Shown: one piece after another, positions 1 through 7,204 of the stretch
Position numbering within the stretch: the first letter of the stretch is position 1
How the letters are laid out: every line of letters starts with the position of its first letter
NCBI GenBank assembly: GCA_002704665.1
Contig: PAHB01000025.1
Location: 1 to 14,759, forward strand
Length of the DNA stretch: 14,759 nucleotides
DNA from: Pseudomonadota bacterium
Lineage (GTDB): Bacteria; Pseudomonadota; Gammaproteobacteria; Burkholderiales; Eutrophovitaceae
Direction of reading: 5' to 3'
Made by a program: the position numbers and the translations under genes
Notes under the pieces: generated by a model
Told to the model about the DNA's origin: nothing
What the model saw: the letters and a program-made list of their open reading frames with translations, nothing else
The model's database searches: none

Positions 1-252
1 AACAAACACACAGTCAACATCAGCAAAAGCATTTGAAAATGAATCAAAATCATTCATATTTGCATCGAATAGATTTAAATTTTTTTCAGCTCCTGGCAAT
101 TTTTTTAAATACGACTCTTTTTTTGGGTCAGCACTATTTCGCATTGTCCCATTTACGCTATATCCTCTCTTGAGGGCTTCCCTAACGATATTCGAGCCGA
201 CCAAACCACTAGCTCCAACAACGGAAATGATTCTTTTCGATGCAACACTCAT
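1..252 (-). CDS. Extended-SDR NAD(P)-dependent reductase/epimerase, partial (N-terminus only)
   Basis: The first 84 residues of a protein that runs off the window start. Residues 8-20 form a first beta strand and the nucleotide-binding glycine motif VVGASGLVGS (GxxGxxG), followed by a helix and a basic patch (TMRN, about 36-39) typical of NADP-preferring members. The text through about residue 84, with LPGAEKNLNLFDANM and a DVDCVF strand, resembles the dihydroflavonol-4-reductase / cinnamoyl-CoA-reductase-like branch of the NAD-dependent epimerase family. The ATG at 252 is preceded by GAGGAA at good ribosome-binding spacing. It follows the S51 gene by 58 bases on the same strand, so it may be the last visible gene of the cyclase-headed transcript. 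The substrate cannot be predicted, and the catalytic YxxxK lies outside the window. Confidence 0.85.
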   Translation of the reverse strand, partial: MSVASKRIISVVGASGLVGSNIVREALKRGYSVNGTMRNSADPKKESYLKKLPGAEKNLNLFDANMNDFDSFSNAFADVDCVFV

Positions 253-310
253 TTATGTATTCCTCAAGCTGGAAAGATGTTAATTTAATAATAATCTATT
301 AGACCTTGAT

Positions 311-1009
311 TTATTTTTTTCTAATATCAATAGATGATATTTTTTCTTCAAAATATTTGCCATTTTTCAACTTAGTGCGAAATGATTTTTTATTTTTACC
401 AAAAGATATGGAATGTGAAATGTCCCCATTTTTTATATGCAACGCGGCATCTCCTTCAATGCAAAAACAATCCTGCAGGAGATCCCTTTTTAGCATTTTT
501 TTCAAAGCTGGTTTCCTGTCTTTTTCTTCGTCATAGTGCGGACAGCAGATACCATCTACGAAACCAAGGCAAGGGAGTAAAAAAAGATCCTCTTCCCAAG
601 AATCCGTAATTCCTTTTTCAAACCAACATATAGCTCCCGCACTTACACCACTCATTATGACACCTCTTTCATAAGCCTCTTTTAATAAACTATCTAGTCC
701 CCAATCCCTCCAAACCGCCAGCATACTTTTGGTGTTTCCACCGCCTACAAAAATTATATCTTGCTGCTCTATTTTTTTTCTTAGGTTAGGTGTTCTCCTG
801 AACATATCCAAATGAGTAACTTGACATTTTAAATGAGAAAAAGTCGAGTAGAAACTAACCTTATAACTTTCGCTATCACCAGTTGCTGTTGGTATAAAAC
901 AAATATTAGGATTACTTTTATTGGATTGATTGAGAATGTATGTCTCTATAACCCCCTCTCCCGGATTTCTACCGAAGCCACCGCCGCCAATTGCAATTAT
1001 CTGTTTCAT
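311..1009 (-). CDS. Peptidase E-like S51 family protein (YgaJ/Lmo0363 type)
   Basis: A 232-residue cytoplasmic protein of the S51 peptidase / class I glutamine amidotransferase-like fold. It starts with a glycine-rich loop (GGGGFG, residues 8-13), has a GGGNTK turn at 89-94, and carries the nucleophile elbow GVSAGAICWF (121-130). The expected triad is Ser123, Asp136 (ITDS) and His158 (CCPHYDEE). Family members cleave short peptides such as Asp-X dipeptides, or are cyanophycinase relatives. The ICWFE and CPHYD context looks most like the uncharacterised Bacillus YgaJ / Listeria Lmo0363 branch, so the actual substrate is uncertain. No signal peptide is visible. The ATG overlaps the TAA of the upstream ytoQ-like gene (TAATG), which suggests translational coupling. 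Fold and family are firm; activity is inferred. Confidence 0.88.
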   Translation of the reverse strand: MKQIIAIGGGGFGRNPGEGVIETYILNQSNKSNPNICFIPTATGDSESYKVSFYSTFSHLKCQVTHLDMFRRTPNLRKKIEQQDIIFVGGGNTKSMLAVWRDWGLDSLLKEAYERGVIMSGVSAGAICWFEKGITDSWEEDLFLLPCLGFVDGICCPHYDEEKDRKPALKKMLKRDLLQDCFCIEGDAALHIKNGDISHSISFGKNKKSFRTKLKNGKYFEEKISSIDIRKK

Positions 1010-1455
1010 TATTCTTCTGTGAATAAATATTTAAATATTTCCACGACTTGCTCAGGCCTTTGTACTACTGCACTAGCTGCAGAATCAATCTCTTTTAGAG
1101 CATGCTGCGTCTCTTCTCCATGCATAATAATCATTGATTTATTTTTCGCGGCAGCATAGCCTGCGTCAAAAGCTGCGTTCCACTGCTTGTACCGATCACC
1201 AAACCTAATAACGACTATGTCGGCATCATCTATCCCCTTTTTTGTTCGAATCGCATTTAATTTGGCTCCCTTATGGTCGTGCCAAAATTTGTTAGACTCT
1301 TGCCCCATTATTTCGACACCACAATCATCAGATTTCTTGTGATTGGTGACAGGACTATGAAATTCTATCTCTAAATTTAAAACTTTTGTTTGCTGCATTA
1401 TTTCTTCACGCCAATCGGTGTGAATTTCACCAGATAAATATACCTTATATTTCAT
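1009..1455 (-). CDS. ytoQ: YtoQ family protein
   Basis: A 148-residue protein matching the YtoQ family, with the same length as I recall for its members. Visible hallmarks are the start KVYLSGEIHTDWREEI (3-18), the central HSPVTNHKKSDDCG block (33-46), the DIVVIRFGDRYKQWNAAFDAGYA stretch (about 79-101) and a following beta strand MIIMHGEE (108-115). The alternating strands and the DADIVV segment suggest a Rossmann-like fold resembling nucleoside 2-deoxyribosyltransferases, but the biochemical function of YtoQ is unknown to me. There is no signal peptide or membrane segment. A purine-rich AAGAAAGAG precedes the ATG. The stop codon shares one base with the next start, pairing it tightly with the S51 gene. 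Confidence 0.88.
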   Translation of the reverse strand: MKYKVYLSGEIHTDWREEIMQQTKVLNLEIEFHSPVTNHKKSDDCGVEIMGQESNKFWHDHKGAKLNAIRTKKGIDDADIVVIRFGDRYKQWNAAFDAGYAAAKNKSMIIMHGEETQHALKEIDSAASAVVQRPEQVVEIFKYLFTEE

Positions 1456-1517
1456 TTTTTCTCTTTCTTGACCGCTAAATAGTTCTATGTTGCAAAACTC
1501 CTTACGTAAACGAAAAA

Positions 1518-2009
1518 CTAGTCGGGATGTTCCGAACTACAAAGACACATATCACATTCCGGTGATCGGTCATTTTTTATCCAACTCGTACCGTTTTTAT
1601 TGTAACGCTCCCATTCTCCAATCATTTTTCCACTTATATACTCGCCCTTTTGACATAACCCCCCATCGTAGTAATAAGACACAAACTCTCCATTTAGTTT
1701 TCCATTTCTGAATACCTTACTTTGGTATAGCTGTCCGTTATCATGAAAATAATCCCACTTACCCTGCGGTTTGCCCTCGACCAGTCTCCCTTGATAGGTC
1801 TTACACCCTTTACACCCTCTGGAAAGGCCAAGCATTAGACCTTTCATTTTCCCGGTAAATGGAGAATCTGTTGATTTTTCAAGCCATATACCTCCCTTTC
1901 GAATCAAATCATCGAAGCTTGACTCACCACTAACAACTATGATCGGGTGAAAAAACATCATAAAAAAACATATATTTAGACCCCACATTTTTAGTGAAAA
2001 AGAAAGCAT
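1518..2009 (-). CDS. Exported MORN-repeat (YwqK-like) small protein
   Basis: A 163-residue protein that I recognise only by its repeats. Residues 1-28 form a hydrophobic N-terminus (NICFFMMFFHPIIVVSG) ending near SG-ES, which is consistent with a signal peptide; there is no convincing lipobox. Residues about 50-143 hold three to four MORN-variant units of the pattern G.(x)nG.W..Y..NG, for example GKPQGKWDYFHDNGQLYQ (79-96), GKLNGEFVSYYYDGGL and GKMIGEWERYNKNGT. Two cysteine pairs stand out: CKGC (66-69) and CDMCLC near the C-terminus (152-157). This suggests disulphides or metal binding in the periplasm, which is inference. The ATG at 2009 has a strong AGGGG site that overlaps the stop of the upstream SDR gene, so the two are very probably co-transcribed. 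Function is unknown. Confidence 0.75.
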   Translation of the reverse strand: MLSFSLKMWGLNICFFMMFFHPIIVVSGESSFDDLIRKGGIWLEKSTDSPFTGKMKGLMLGLSRGCKGCKTYQGRLVEGKPQGKWDYFHDNGQLYQSKVFRNGKLNGEFVSYYYDGGLCQKGEYISGKMIGEWERYNKNGTSWIKNDRSPECDMCLCSSEHPD

Positions 2010-2020
2010 ATTAAAATCCC

Positions 2021-2794
2021 CTAGTAAACACTGTAACCACCATCCACCGGAATCGCAGCCCCAGTAATATAATCTGACATTTGACTGGACAAAAAAACAG
2101 CAATTCCCGCCATATCCTCAGGTCGCCCCCACCGGTTAGCCGGTATTCTACCTGTAATCTCTTGATAGCGAACTGGAGCGCTAGTTTTCAATCCATCTGT
2201 CATCTGAGTATCAATCCAACCCGGCAATATCGCGTTAACCTGGATATTATATTTTGCCCACGCAACGGCACAACTTTTTGTATATTGAACTACCCCTCCC
2301 TTACTTGCAGAATATGATGCTGCATAGCCGGACCCAAAAATAGACATCATGGACCCAATGTTAATTATTTTTCCACTGCCGGCCTTTTTCATATTTGGGA
2401 CAAGTGCTGACGTAAGGTAATGAATGGAATTAAGGTTCGTATCAATAACCTGCCTCCAATCCAAATCCGACAACAAGTCTGGCTCTAAACTCCGCCTTGT
2501 GATTCCGGCATTATTTACTAAAATATCCACTCTTCCATAGGTCTTAAGAGCAAAATCAATTAGGTTTTCTCTCGAAGATTCACTGTTTGCATCAAAAACA
2601 AAACCTTTACATTCGGTGTGAGTTTTTCTTAATTTTTCTAGCGTCGATTCATTTTTTTTTCTATCTCTTCCTGCTATGATCACGGCACAGCTCGCAGCTA
2701 ACAGTCCTTCGGCTATTCCAAATCCGATCCCACCATTACCGCCAGTAACAATAGCTACTTTATTTTGTAATAAGGTGTCTGACGCCGTAATCAT
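2021..2794 (-). CDS. Classical SDR family oxidoreductase (FabG / gluconate 5-dehydrogenase-like)
   Basis: A 257-residue short-chain dehydrogenase/reductase of normal length for the classical subfamily. Residues 17-24 are the cofactor motif TGGNGGIG, 94-97 the NNAG motif, and the catalytic tetrad reads Asn120, Ser148, Tyr161 and Lys165 (YSASK). AGRDR at 41-45 after the second strand suggests NADP use. The C-terminal PGWIDTQM (191-198) and DYITGAAIPVDGGY (241-254) are standard family features. The substrate is not determined by these motifs; relatives include 3-oxoacyl-ACP reductases and sugar-acid or glucose dehydrogenases. I chose the ATG at 2794 over an in-frame TTG at 2797 because AGGGA lies seven bases before it. 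The gap to the upstream cyclase stop is only four bases, which implies one transcript. Confidence 0.9.
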   Translation of the reverse strand: MITASDTLLQNKVAIVTGGNGGIGFGIAEGLLAASCAVIIAGRDRKKNESTLEKLRKTHTECKGFVFDANSESSRENLIDFALKTYGRVDILVNNAGITRRSLEPDLLSDLDWRQVIDTNLNSIHYLTSALVPNMKKAGSGKIINIGSMMSIFGSGYAASYSASKGGVVQYTKSCAVAWAKYNIQVNAILPGWIDTQMTDGLKTSAPVRYQEITGRIPANRWGRPEDMAGIAVFLSSQMSDYITGAAIPVDGGYSVY

Positions 2795-2798
2795 CAAA

Positions 2799-3992
2799 CT
2801 ATCCCTGACTTAGGCTCTCAAGGAAAAAAGTATCAAAAATTCCCTTATTTTTTAAATTAACCGAGGATCTAGGCACAACATTAGCTAGACCTCCTAAATA
2901 ATTGGCGGTTTTTTGGGAAATATGAATTTTACCCGACACTCCGGACTCCTCCATTCTAGATGCGATATTGACTGTGTCTCCCCAAACATCAACCGCATTT
3001 CCTACCGCACCTGAGATTAATGGTCCGGAATGAATTCCTATTCTTATATTCCAAACTGTTTTTCCCATAACCTTTCTCTGCATGTTCATTCCATCAACAA
3101 ATTGAATCATATCCAAGGCAGTTCTACAAATTTCAATGGCGTGGGATTGATTATTTTGAAGCCCACTTGCACACATATAACAATCCCCTATCGTTTTTAT
3201 TTTCATAACAGAATGTTTGTTGACGATCTGATCGAAACCCTTAAAAAAGCCACTAAGTGTCTCCAAAAGTTCACCCGGGTCTAAAATTTCAGCATGCTTA
3301 GTAAACCCTATAAAATCGGCAAAAAGAACAGATGCTGAAGAAAAATATTTCGTATCTATTTTTTTTGTCTCACTGGATGCGTCTTTTACTTGAATTGCCT
3401 TGTCAGCGAATGTTGAGTCATCTGACTCCATCATCTCCACGATATTGTCAGCTAATAGCCTCAGACATTCAATCTGCTTTTCATTAATTTTTTTTGGCTT
3501 AACATCCGCAACGCATAGTGTTCCTATCGCAAAACCTTTGCTCGTTACCAAAGGAGTGCCAGCATAAAAACGAAGGTCTTTGTAGACCTCCATCTTAAAA
3601 AAGTCCTTAGTTCGTTTATCCTCCTTAAGGTCTTCTATAACCAATGGTTGGTTTGGTGTCGCGAGACTATACTGACATACTGAAATATCCCTTGGAACCT
3701 CGGCAACAAATTCACTTTCCTCTGAAGTAAGGCCAAAGGTTGCTTTACATTGCTGTATGTCGGACCCAAGAATATTAATAAACCCGAGTTTACTCCCCGT
3801 TAAATAAGATGCTACTAGCGCGAGAGAACTATATTTTTGCTCCCCGGCAAGATCTCGGTCCAGCAGACCTAATCTTTTTACCTCTTTTACGCGCCCCTCC
3901 TCGTTCAGAGGGCGTTCAACGGGAATAATCCCTGCTTTTTTCCCTTCCAATCTGAGTGCTTCTTTTAGCTTTTCCCTTTCGTCAAACTCCAT
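2799..3992 (-). CDS. GAF domain-containing class III adenylate cyclase
   Basis: A 397-residue soluble cyclase. Residues about 38-188 are a GAF sensory domain of the type found in stand-alone GAF proteins (VPRDISVCQYSL at 99-110, RFYAGTPL at 141-148, GTLCVADVKP at 157-166). Residues about 218-392 are a class III nucleotidyl cyclase catalytic domain. Metal-binding aspartates are Asp226 (FADFIGF) and Asp270 (KTIGDCY). The base-recognition pair is Lys266 and Asp335 (AVDVWGD), the combination expected for ATP rather than GTP, and the transition-state residues Asn342 and Arg346 are in NIASRM. All key residues are present, so an active cAMP-forming homodimer is predicted. No membrane segment is visible. 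It is the first gene of the minus-strand series, with GAGAGAAG before its ATG. The GAF ligand is unknown. Confidence 0.92.
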   Translation of the reverse strand: MEFDEREKLKEALRLEGKKAGIIPVERPLNEEGRVKEVKRLGLLDRDLAGEQKYSSLALVASYLTGSKLGFINILGSDIQQCKATFGLTSEESEFVAEVPRDISVCQYSLATPNQPLVIEDLKEDKRTKDFFKMEVYKDLRFYAGTPLVTSKGFAIGTLCVADVKPKKINEKQIECLRLLADNIVEMMESDDSTFADKAIQVKDASSETKKIDTKYFSSASVLFADFIGFTKHAEILDPGELLETLSGFFKGFDQIVNKHSVMKIKTIGDCYMCASGLQNNQSHAIEICRTALDMIQFVDGMNMQRKVMGKTVWNIRIGIHSGPLISGAVGNAVDVWGDTVNIASRMEESGVSGKIHISQKTANYLGGLANVVPRSSVNLKNKGIFDTFFLESLSQG

Positions 3993-4280
3993 AAAACTTC
4001 TCTCAAAGGTTGAATTTTTTGAAATATCTCACGTAAGATAATGTCCGATAAAATGTCATATAATTATACAGCTTTAGGTTAAGTATTTAACTGCGGAAAC
4101 GGTAAAAAAATGCTGAGTCCCAAACTTAAGGTTTTGTGGAATTTTAATGGGTAAAAACAAATGTATACTGAAAATCTCCTTTTAATTAAAAAAACATACA
4201 ATATCTTGTTAAAATAAAGGGATTTTCTTTGTTTTGAATTAGTTTTTATTTCTTTGATCAAATATTATAAGAATTATTTT
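3993..4280. other. Divergent intergenic region between adenylate cyclase and sugar phosphorylase
   Basis: About 290 very AT-rich bases separate two divergently transcribed genes, so promoters for both must lie here. On the minus side there is a TATAAT at 4063-4068. On the plus side a TATACT at 4164-4169 and a TACAAT near 4195 are possible -10 elements, but neither has a convincing -35. A 12-base palindrome TTTTAATTAAAA lies around 4180. I found no TGTGA-N6-TCACA site that would suggest CRP control. A 60-codon minus-strand reading frame at 4079-4261 has low-complexity, phenylalanine- and lysine-rich content and no family resemblance; I do not call it a gene. Confidence 0.5.
4063..4068 (-). promoter_or_regulatory. 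Candidate -10 element upstream of the adenylate cyclase gene
   Basis: A perfect TATAAT on the minus strand lies about 70 bases upstream of the cyclase ATG, inside an otherwise gene-free divergent region. No good -35 hexamer sits at 16-18 bases; the nearest is GTTAAA. In DNA this AT-rich a chance match is quite possible, so this is only a candidate for the promoter of the six-gene minus-strand series. Confidence 0.25.
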
Positions 4281-5984
4281 GTGAATAGCATTTTAGAAAA
4301 ACATTTGCGGTCGATTTATCCAAAACATAATTTTTTGCAACTTGCTCAAAAAATAGAGACGATATTCCCCCAAATAAACACCAAGGAACGCGATTACCAA
4401 CAATTGTGGGACGAGACTGATATATTATTAATTTCATACGCGGATACAATAAATAATCCTAAAGAAAAGCCACTCAAGGTACTCAAACGTTTTCTAGATT
4501 CCCATCTCAAGAACACAGCTACCTTACTTCACATTTTGCCATTTTTTCCCTTTTCCTCCGATGATGGTTTCGCAGTGACCGACTACGAGGAGGTAAGGTC
4601 CGAACTTGGTGATTGGAATAACATTACGGATTTATCGAAATCTTATAAACTCATGGCTGATGTAGTTATAAACCATACTTCATCGAATCATTCTTGGTTC
4701 CAACAGTTTTGTAGTGGCACCACTCCAGGTAAAAATTATTATAAAACTGAAAATCCAAAGACCAATCTGTCTATGGTTGTACGACCAAGGTCCAATGATT
4801 TACTCCAGTTAAAAAAAACCAAACTCGGCAATAAATATCTATGGTGTACTTTCAGTCCTGATCAAGTGGATTTAGATTTTTCTAACCCTGATGTATTAAT
4901 TGAATTTCTGCAGATTTTCAAAAAATATATTAATTACGGTATTAGAATTTTCCGACTAGATGCTGTGGGCTATATCTGGAAAGAGGTCGGGACAAAATGT
5001 ATCAACCTGCCGCAAGCACATGAAATTATAAAACTCGTAAGACTGTTAACAGATTCGTTGGAAGAAAATATCATATTGGTTACAGAGACAAATGTGCCAA
5101 GTCAGGAAAATCTTGAGTATTTTGGAAATGGAAATGAAGCCCACATAATTTATAATTTTTCTTTGCCGCCATTGATTCTTCACGCCTTGCTCACCGGAGA
5201 GTCTAAATGGCTTCGGCACTGGATGATGGGCATGCCGCCTTCGAGCAGAAACTGTACCTATCTAAATTTCACTGCATCGCATGATGGAATCGGATTGAGA
5301 CCCTTGGAAGGAATTTTACCCCAATTAGAGATCGAATCGATAGTAAGCACAGTTCAAAAATTCGGTGGCAGGTTGACCTTCCGAAAACATTTTGGCAAAG
5401 ATATTCCCTATGAAATAAACTCCACTTTTTATGACGCACTCAAAGGAACAACACGAGGTGTAGATAAGCTTCAATCCAAAAGATTTATTGCCTCACAAAT
5501 GATCATGATAGCTCTAGCAGGCATACCTGCAATTTATTTAAACTCATTTTTTTCCGCAAAAAACGATACTTACCTTGCGAATAAAACACAAAACAACAGG
5601 AGTATTAATCGAAGCAAATGGAGCATCGAAGAATTAGAAGCCACACTAAATGATAGAAATTCCCCAGAAAGTTTTGTATTTAAGTACTTGCTTCATGCAT
5701 TAAATATCAAAAAAAAGCAATCCGCTTTTCACCCAAATGCTACCCAATTTACACTACACCTCAATCCGGGTTTATTTGGTTTTTGGCGACAAAGTATCGA
5801 TCAAAAACAATCTCTTTTCGCAATTACCAATTTAACTTCTGAATGTGTCGATTTGCAACTCGGAGATCTCAACCTTTTCTCTTACGCTAAATGGGTCGAA
5901 CTTCTAACCGATTGCTCAGTAGATCGAAATTTTGAATATAACATGGCACCCTACCAAACTATTTGGATAACAAATCGAAGCTAG
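4281..5984 (+). CDS. GH13_18 sugar phosphorylase, probably glucosylglycerate phosphorylase
   Basis: A cytoplasmic alpha-amylase superfamily phosphorylase of the sucrose phosphorylase subfamily (567 residues from the GTG used here). Signature blocks are HILPFFPFSSDDGF (about 84-97), ADVVINHTSSNHSWF (126-140), the nucleophile Asp227 in FRLDAVGY, the acid/base Glu269 in LVTETNVP, and the transition-state Asp335 in ASHDGIG. These enzymes split an alpha-glucoside with phosphate to give glucose-1-phosphate. The YIWKEVGTKC segment after the nucleophile is the Gram-negative version of the subfamily rather than the Bifidobacterium sucrose phosphorylase version. Because gpgS and gpgP converge on it, 2-O-alpha-glucosylglycerate is the likeliest substrate; sucrose or sucrose-6-phosphate are alternatives. 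No ATG or clear Shine-Dalgarno is available: GTG 4281 aligns best with related N-termini as I recall them, and TTG 4254 would add nine residues. Confidence 0.88.
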   Translation: MNSILEKHLRSIYPKHNFLQLAQKIETIFPQINTKERDYQQLWDETDILLISYADTINNPKEKPLKVLKRFLDSHLKNTATLLHILPFFPFSSDDGFAVTDYEEVRSELGDWNNITDLSKSYKLMADVVINHTSSNHSWFQQFCSGTTPGKNYYKTENPKTNLSMVVRPRSNDLLQLKKTKLGNKYLWCTFSPDQVDLDFSNPDVLIEFLQIFKKYINYGIRIFRLDAVGYIWKEVGTKCINLPQAHEIIKLVRLLTDSLEENIILVTETNVPSQENLEYFGNGNEAHIIYNFSLPPLILHALLTGESKWLRHWMMGMPPSSRNCTYLNFTASHDGIGLRPLEGILPQLEIESIVSTVQKFGGRLTFRKHFGKDIPYEINSTFYDALKGTTRGVDKLQSKRFIASQMIMIALAGIPAIYLNSFFSAKNDTYLANKTQNNRSINRSKWSIEELEATLNDRNSPESFVFKYLLHALNIKKKQSAFHPNATQFTLHLNPGLFGFWRQSIDQKQSLFAITNLTSECVDLQLGDLNLFSYAKWVELLTDCSVDRNFEYNMAPYQTIWITNRS

Positions 5985-7192
5985 TAGTTGTCTTCCATTA
6001 CGGCCGTGCGAAAATTTGCCAAGAAATCAGGATGCGCATCGTTTATACGCCTCCAAGTCGGCATAAACGGCGTTTCCATCGGGTTTTCTAAAAAAGCCTT
6101 TCCGGCTAGCATAATATTTTGAGCGAAAAGTTCAACACTTTGTTCTTCCTGATTTCTATCAATACTCAAACCATTCATTTTTGCATCATCATAATAAGAT
6201 TCGATCAAATCTAATGCTTCCCTAAAATATGTGGCTTTAATAGTTCGGAAGGTTTCTTGCGAAAACGATTCTCCGTCTGTTGCAAGTTTGCGGAAAATGG
6301 CCTTACTGATATCAACACTCATTCTTGACAAACCTTTGGAGGAGTCATCTTGGGACATTTCCTGATGTTTGTGATCATAAGTATCTGCAATCTCCACCTG
6401 TGAAATTACTTTACTCGAATAACTTCTCCTGATTTCTGATAGTACACCAATCTCGAGGCCCCAATCTGATGGTATACGTATATCTGAAAGAACGCTTGTC
6501 CGCATTGCAAACTCTCCTGCTAACGGATACCGAAAACTCTGCAAATAGCTAAGATATTCATGATCTCCAATAACTTTTTTTAAAGCTTGAAGCAACGGTG
6601 CGACTAAAAGTCTAACCACCCGGCCGCCAAACATATGAGCATGAATTCTTGGATAGTATCCTTTGGTAAATACATAAAAAAAGTTAGGGTTAACCACCGG
6701 GAATACAAGCTTTGTTAGCATATCTTTATCATACGTGGTTATATCAGCATCATGCAGCACAACGACTTCAGATGTTTGAAGAGCCAGTGCATACCCAAAG
6801 CAATACCAAACATTTCTTCCTTTTCCGGGCTCGGGAGGTGAAAGATTACTTTTCTTCAATGCATCGGTAACATTAAGTAGTCGGGGACCATCATGCCACA
6901 AAATATCGTGTCGCTGCGGTAACTTAGAAAAGTATGATTTTGCGTGACGGAAATCTTTTTCATCCGCCTTGTCAAGACCAATAATTATATGGTTCAGAAA
7001 TTTAACTTTAGACAACTCATCCACAATATTTTTCAATGCTGGTTTTGCAAGCTCTGAGTAAAGACAAGGCACCACCAAGGAAATTGGTCGATTTTTTGAG
7101 TAGGTAAGGACTTCTTTTTCTAACTCTACGACATTCTTCGTTCTCAAATCATGGAACGTGGTTATGTTTCCTCTTTGGATAAAATCTGCCAT
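5981..7192 (-). CDS. gpgS: Glucosyl-3-phosphoglycerate synthase (GT81)
   Basis: A 403-residue GT-A fold retaining glycosyltransferase that transfers glucose from an NDP-glucose donor to D-3-phosphoglycerate, the first step of glucosylglycerate synthesis. The N-terminal strand ISLVVPCLYSEL (37-48) begins the nucleotide-binding domain. The metal-binding DxD is DAD at 148-150 (VVLHDADIT). YPLAGEFAM (222-230) and DWGLEIGVL (243-251) are conserved acceptor-site and metal-site blocks of the family, and DTYDHKHQ (270-277) supplies a further histidine. The length fits the roughly 400-residue proteobacterial/Persephonella type rather than the shorter actinobacterial one. Its start follows the gpgP stop by 12 bases, so the pair is one operon. 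Its stop codon overlaps the stop of the convergent phosphorylase. Mannosyl transfer is a less likely alternative. Confidence 0.92.
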   Translation of the reverse strand: MADFIQRGNITTFHDLRTKNVVELEKEVLTYSKNRPISLVVPCLYSELAKPALKNIVDELSKVKFLNHIIIGLDKADEKDFRHAKSYFSKLPQRHDILWHDGPRLLNVTDALKKSNLSPPEPGKGRNVWYCFGYALALQTSEVVVLHDADITTYDKDMLTKLVFPVVNPNFFYVFTKGYYPRIHAHMFGGRVVRLLVAPLLQALKKVIGDHEYLSYLQSFRYPLAGEFAMRTSVLSDIRIPSDWGLEIGVLSEIRRSYSSKVISQVEIADTYDHKHQEMSQDDSSKGLSRMSVDISKAIFRKLATDGESFSQETFRTIKATYFREALDLIESYYDDAKMNGLSIDRNQEEQSVELFAQNIMLAGKAFLENPMETPFMPTWRRINDAHPDFLANFRTAVMEDNY

Positions 7193-7204
7193 GCTAATTC
7201 AACT

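Noticed and set aside
1456..1517. Possible terminator between the MORN gene and ytoQ
   Set aside because: Only a short TTACGTAA palindrome and scattered T runs; no stem with a following T tract.
3993..4253. Possible CRP/cAMP operator beside the adenylate cyclase gene
   Set aside because: No TGTGA-N6-TCACA or close variant is visible in this region or in the gpgP/ppc region.
4079..4261. 60-codon minus-strand reading frame between the cyclase and phosphorylase genes
   Set aside because: Low-complexity composition expected of AT-rich DNA, no ribosome site, no family resemblance, and it overlaps the phosphorylase start.
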